Below, piece by piece: positions 13,219 through 13,399 of a stretch of DNA of 13,399 nucleotides (positions within the stretch are counted from its first letter, which is position 1; each line of letters begins with the position of its first letter). Below the pieces are notes generated by a model. The model was not told the DNA's origin. It searched no databases and saw nothing but the letters and a program-made list of their open reading frames with translations. The stretch comes from Bacillota bacterium (GTDB taxonomy: Bacteria > Bacillota > Clostridia > Tissierellales > Sedimentibacteraceae), in NCBI GenBank assembly GCA_023416855.1, contig JAEZGU010000218.1:1-13399 (forward strand), written 5' to 3'. A program made the translations under genes and the position numbers.

Positions 13219-13399
13219 TTATGGATTTTCTTTATTAGTAACTTCCTGCATTTCAGTTAAAGCATCAGCATAATTTTGAGTTAAATACTTATCTGAATAC
13301 ACATAAGCTACTCCATTTGAAGCCATTGATTCCTTAATATCACCGTATTCATCACTATTTTTAAATTGTCTAAACAATTCATCTAATTCATCCTTACTC
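13219..13399 (-). CDS. Unidentified protein, C-terminal end only
   Basis: An open frame enters from the right edge of the window and ends at TAA 13219-13221. It gives about 59 residues of a C-terminus: SKDELDELFRQFKNSDEYGD, then IKESMASNGVAYVYSDKYLT, QNYADALTEMQEVTNKENP. It is hydrophilic, rich in Asp/Glu/Lys, and has no cysteine or membrane segment. I do not recognise the family. The stop lies 13 nt before fdhD with the fdhD ribosome site between, so it is almost certainly in the same operon. That hints at a role near formate dehydrogenase or its maturation, but this is guilt by association only. Confidence 0.6.
   Translation of the reverse strand, partial: SKDELDELFRQFKNSDEYGDIKESMASNGVAYVYSDKYLTQNYADALTEMQEVTNKENP

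Overview
The window looks like a piece of a low-GC, anaerobic Firmicutes (Clostridia) chromosome. Base composition is strongly AT-rich, most genes start at ATG behind GGAGG-type ribosome sites, leuS carries a T-box leader, and there is a formate-dehydrogenase maturation gene (fdhD) beside Fe-S ATPases of a type known from strict anaerobes. The exact genus cannot be read from the sequence. All genes but one (a YibE/F membrane protein) lie on the minus strand, so transcription mostly runs from high to low coordinates.

Layout, in plus-strand order. 1-1060: an aspartate/glutamate racemase followed by a truncated EamA-type transporter, one operon with its own promoter. 1154-1858: a cytoplasmic two-repeat DUF4397 protein with a strong terminator. 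1919-5190: free-methionine-R-sulfoxide reductase and leucyl-tRNA synthetase, headed by a leucine (CUC) T-box and a good sigma-A promoter. 5217-6414: a divergent YibE/F membrane protein. 6415-12203: the centre of interest, three minus-strand transcription units. 12213-13399: an operon of an unidentified gene (only its end is present), fdhD and tatA, closed by a terminator.

The central block holds (i) a small DUF5320-like protein plus a NifX/NifB-fold protein; (ii) a five-gene, translationally overlapping operon of two MinD/ParA ATPases with inserted 2x[4Fe-4S] ferredoxin segments, one Mrp/NBP35 ATPase, a second NifX/NifB-fold protein and a DUF134 helix-turn-helix protein; and (iii) an FMN-binding glutamate-synthase-like protein with an N-terminal four-cysteine motif. 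The operon in (ii) resembles the Desulfovibrio 'orange protein' (ORP) neighbourhood. All three units have the same promoter architecture: TTGACA / 16-17 nt / TATAAT, with a copy of the palindrome TGACATATGTCA overlapping the -35 box and a second copy just downstream of the predicted start site. A 13-base element, TATGTCAATAACT, is identical in all three. The sequence therefore suggests a local regulon linking the ATPases, both NifX-like proteins and the FMN protein. The DUF134 protein encoded in the operon is the obvious candidate regulator, but that assignment is inference.

Several genes have an upstream in-frame start whose extension contains the ribosome binding site. In those cases the start given here is the ATG placed correctly behind that site.
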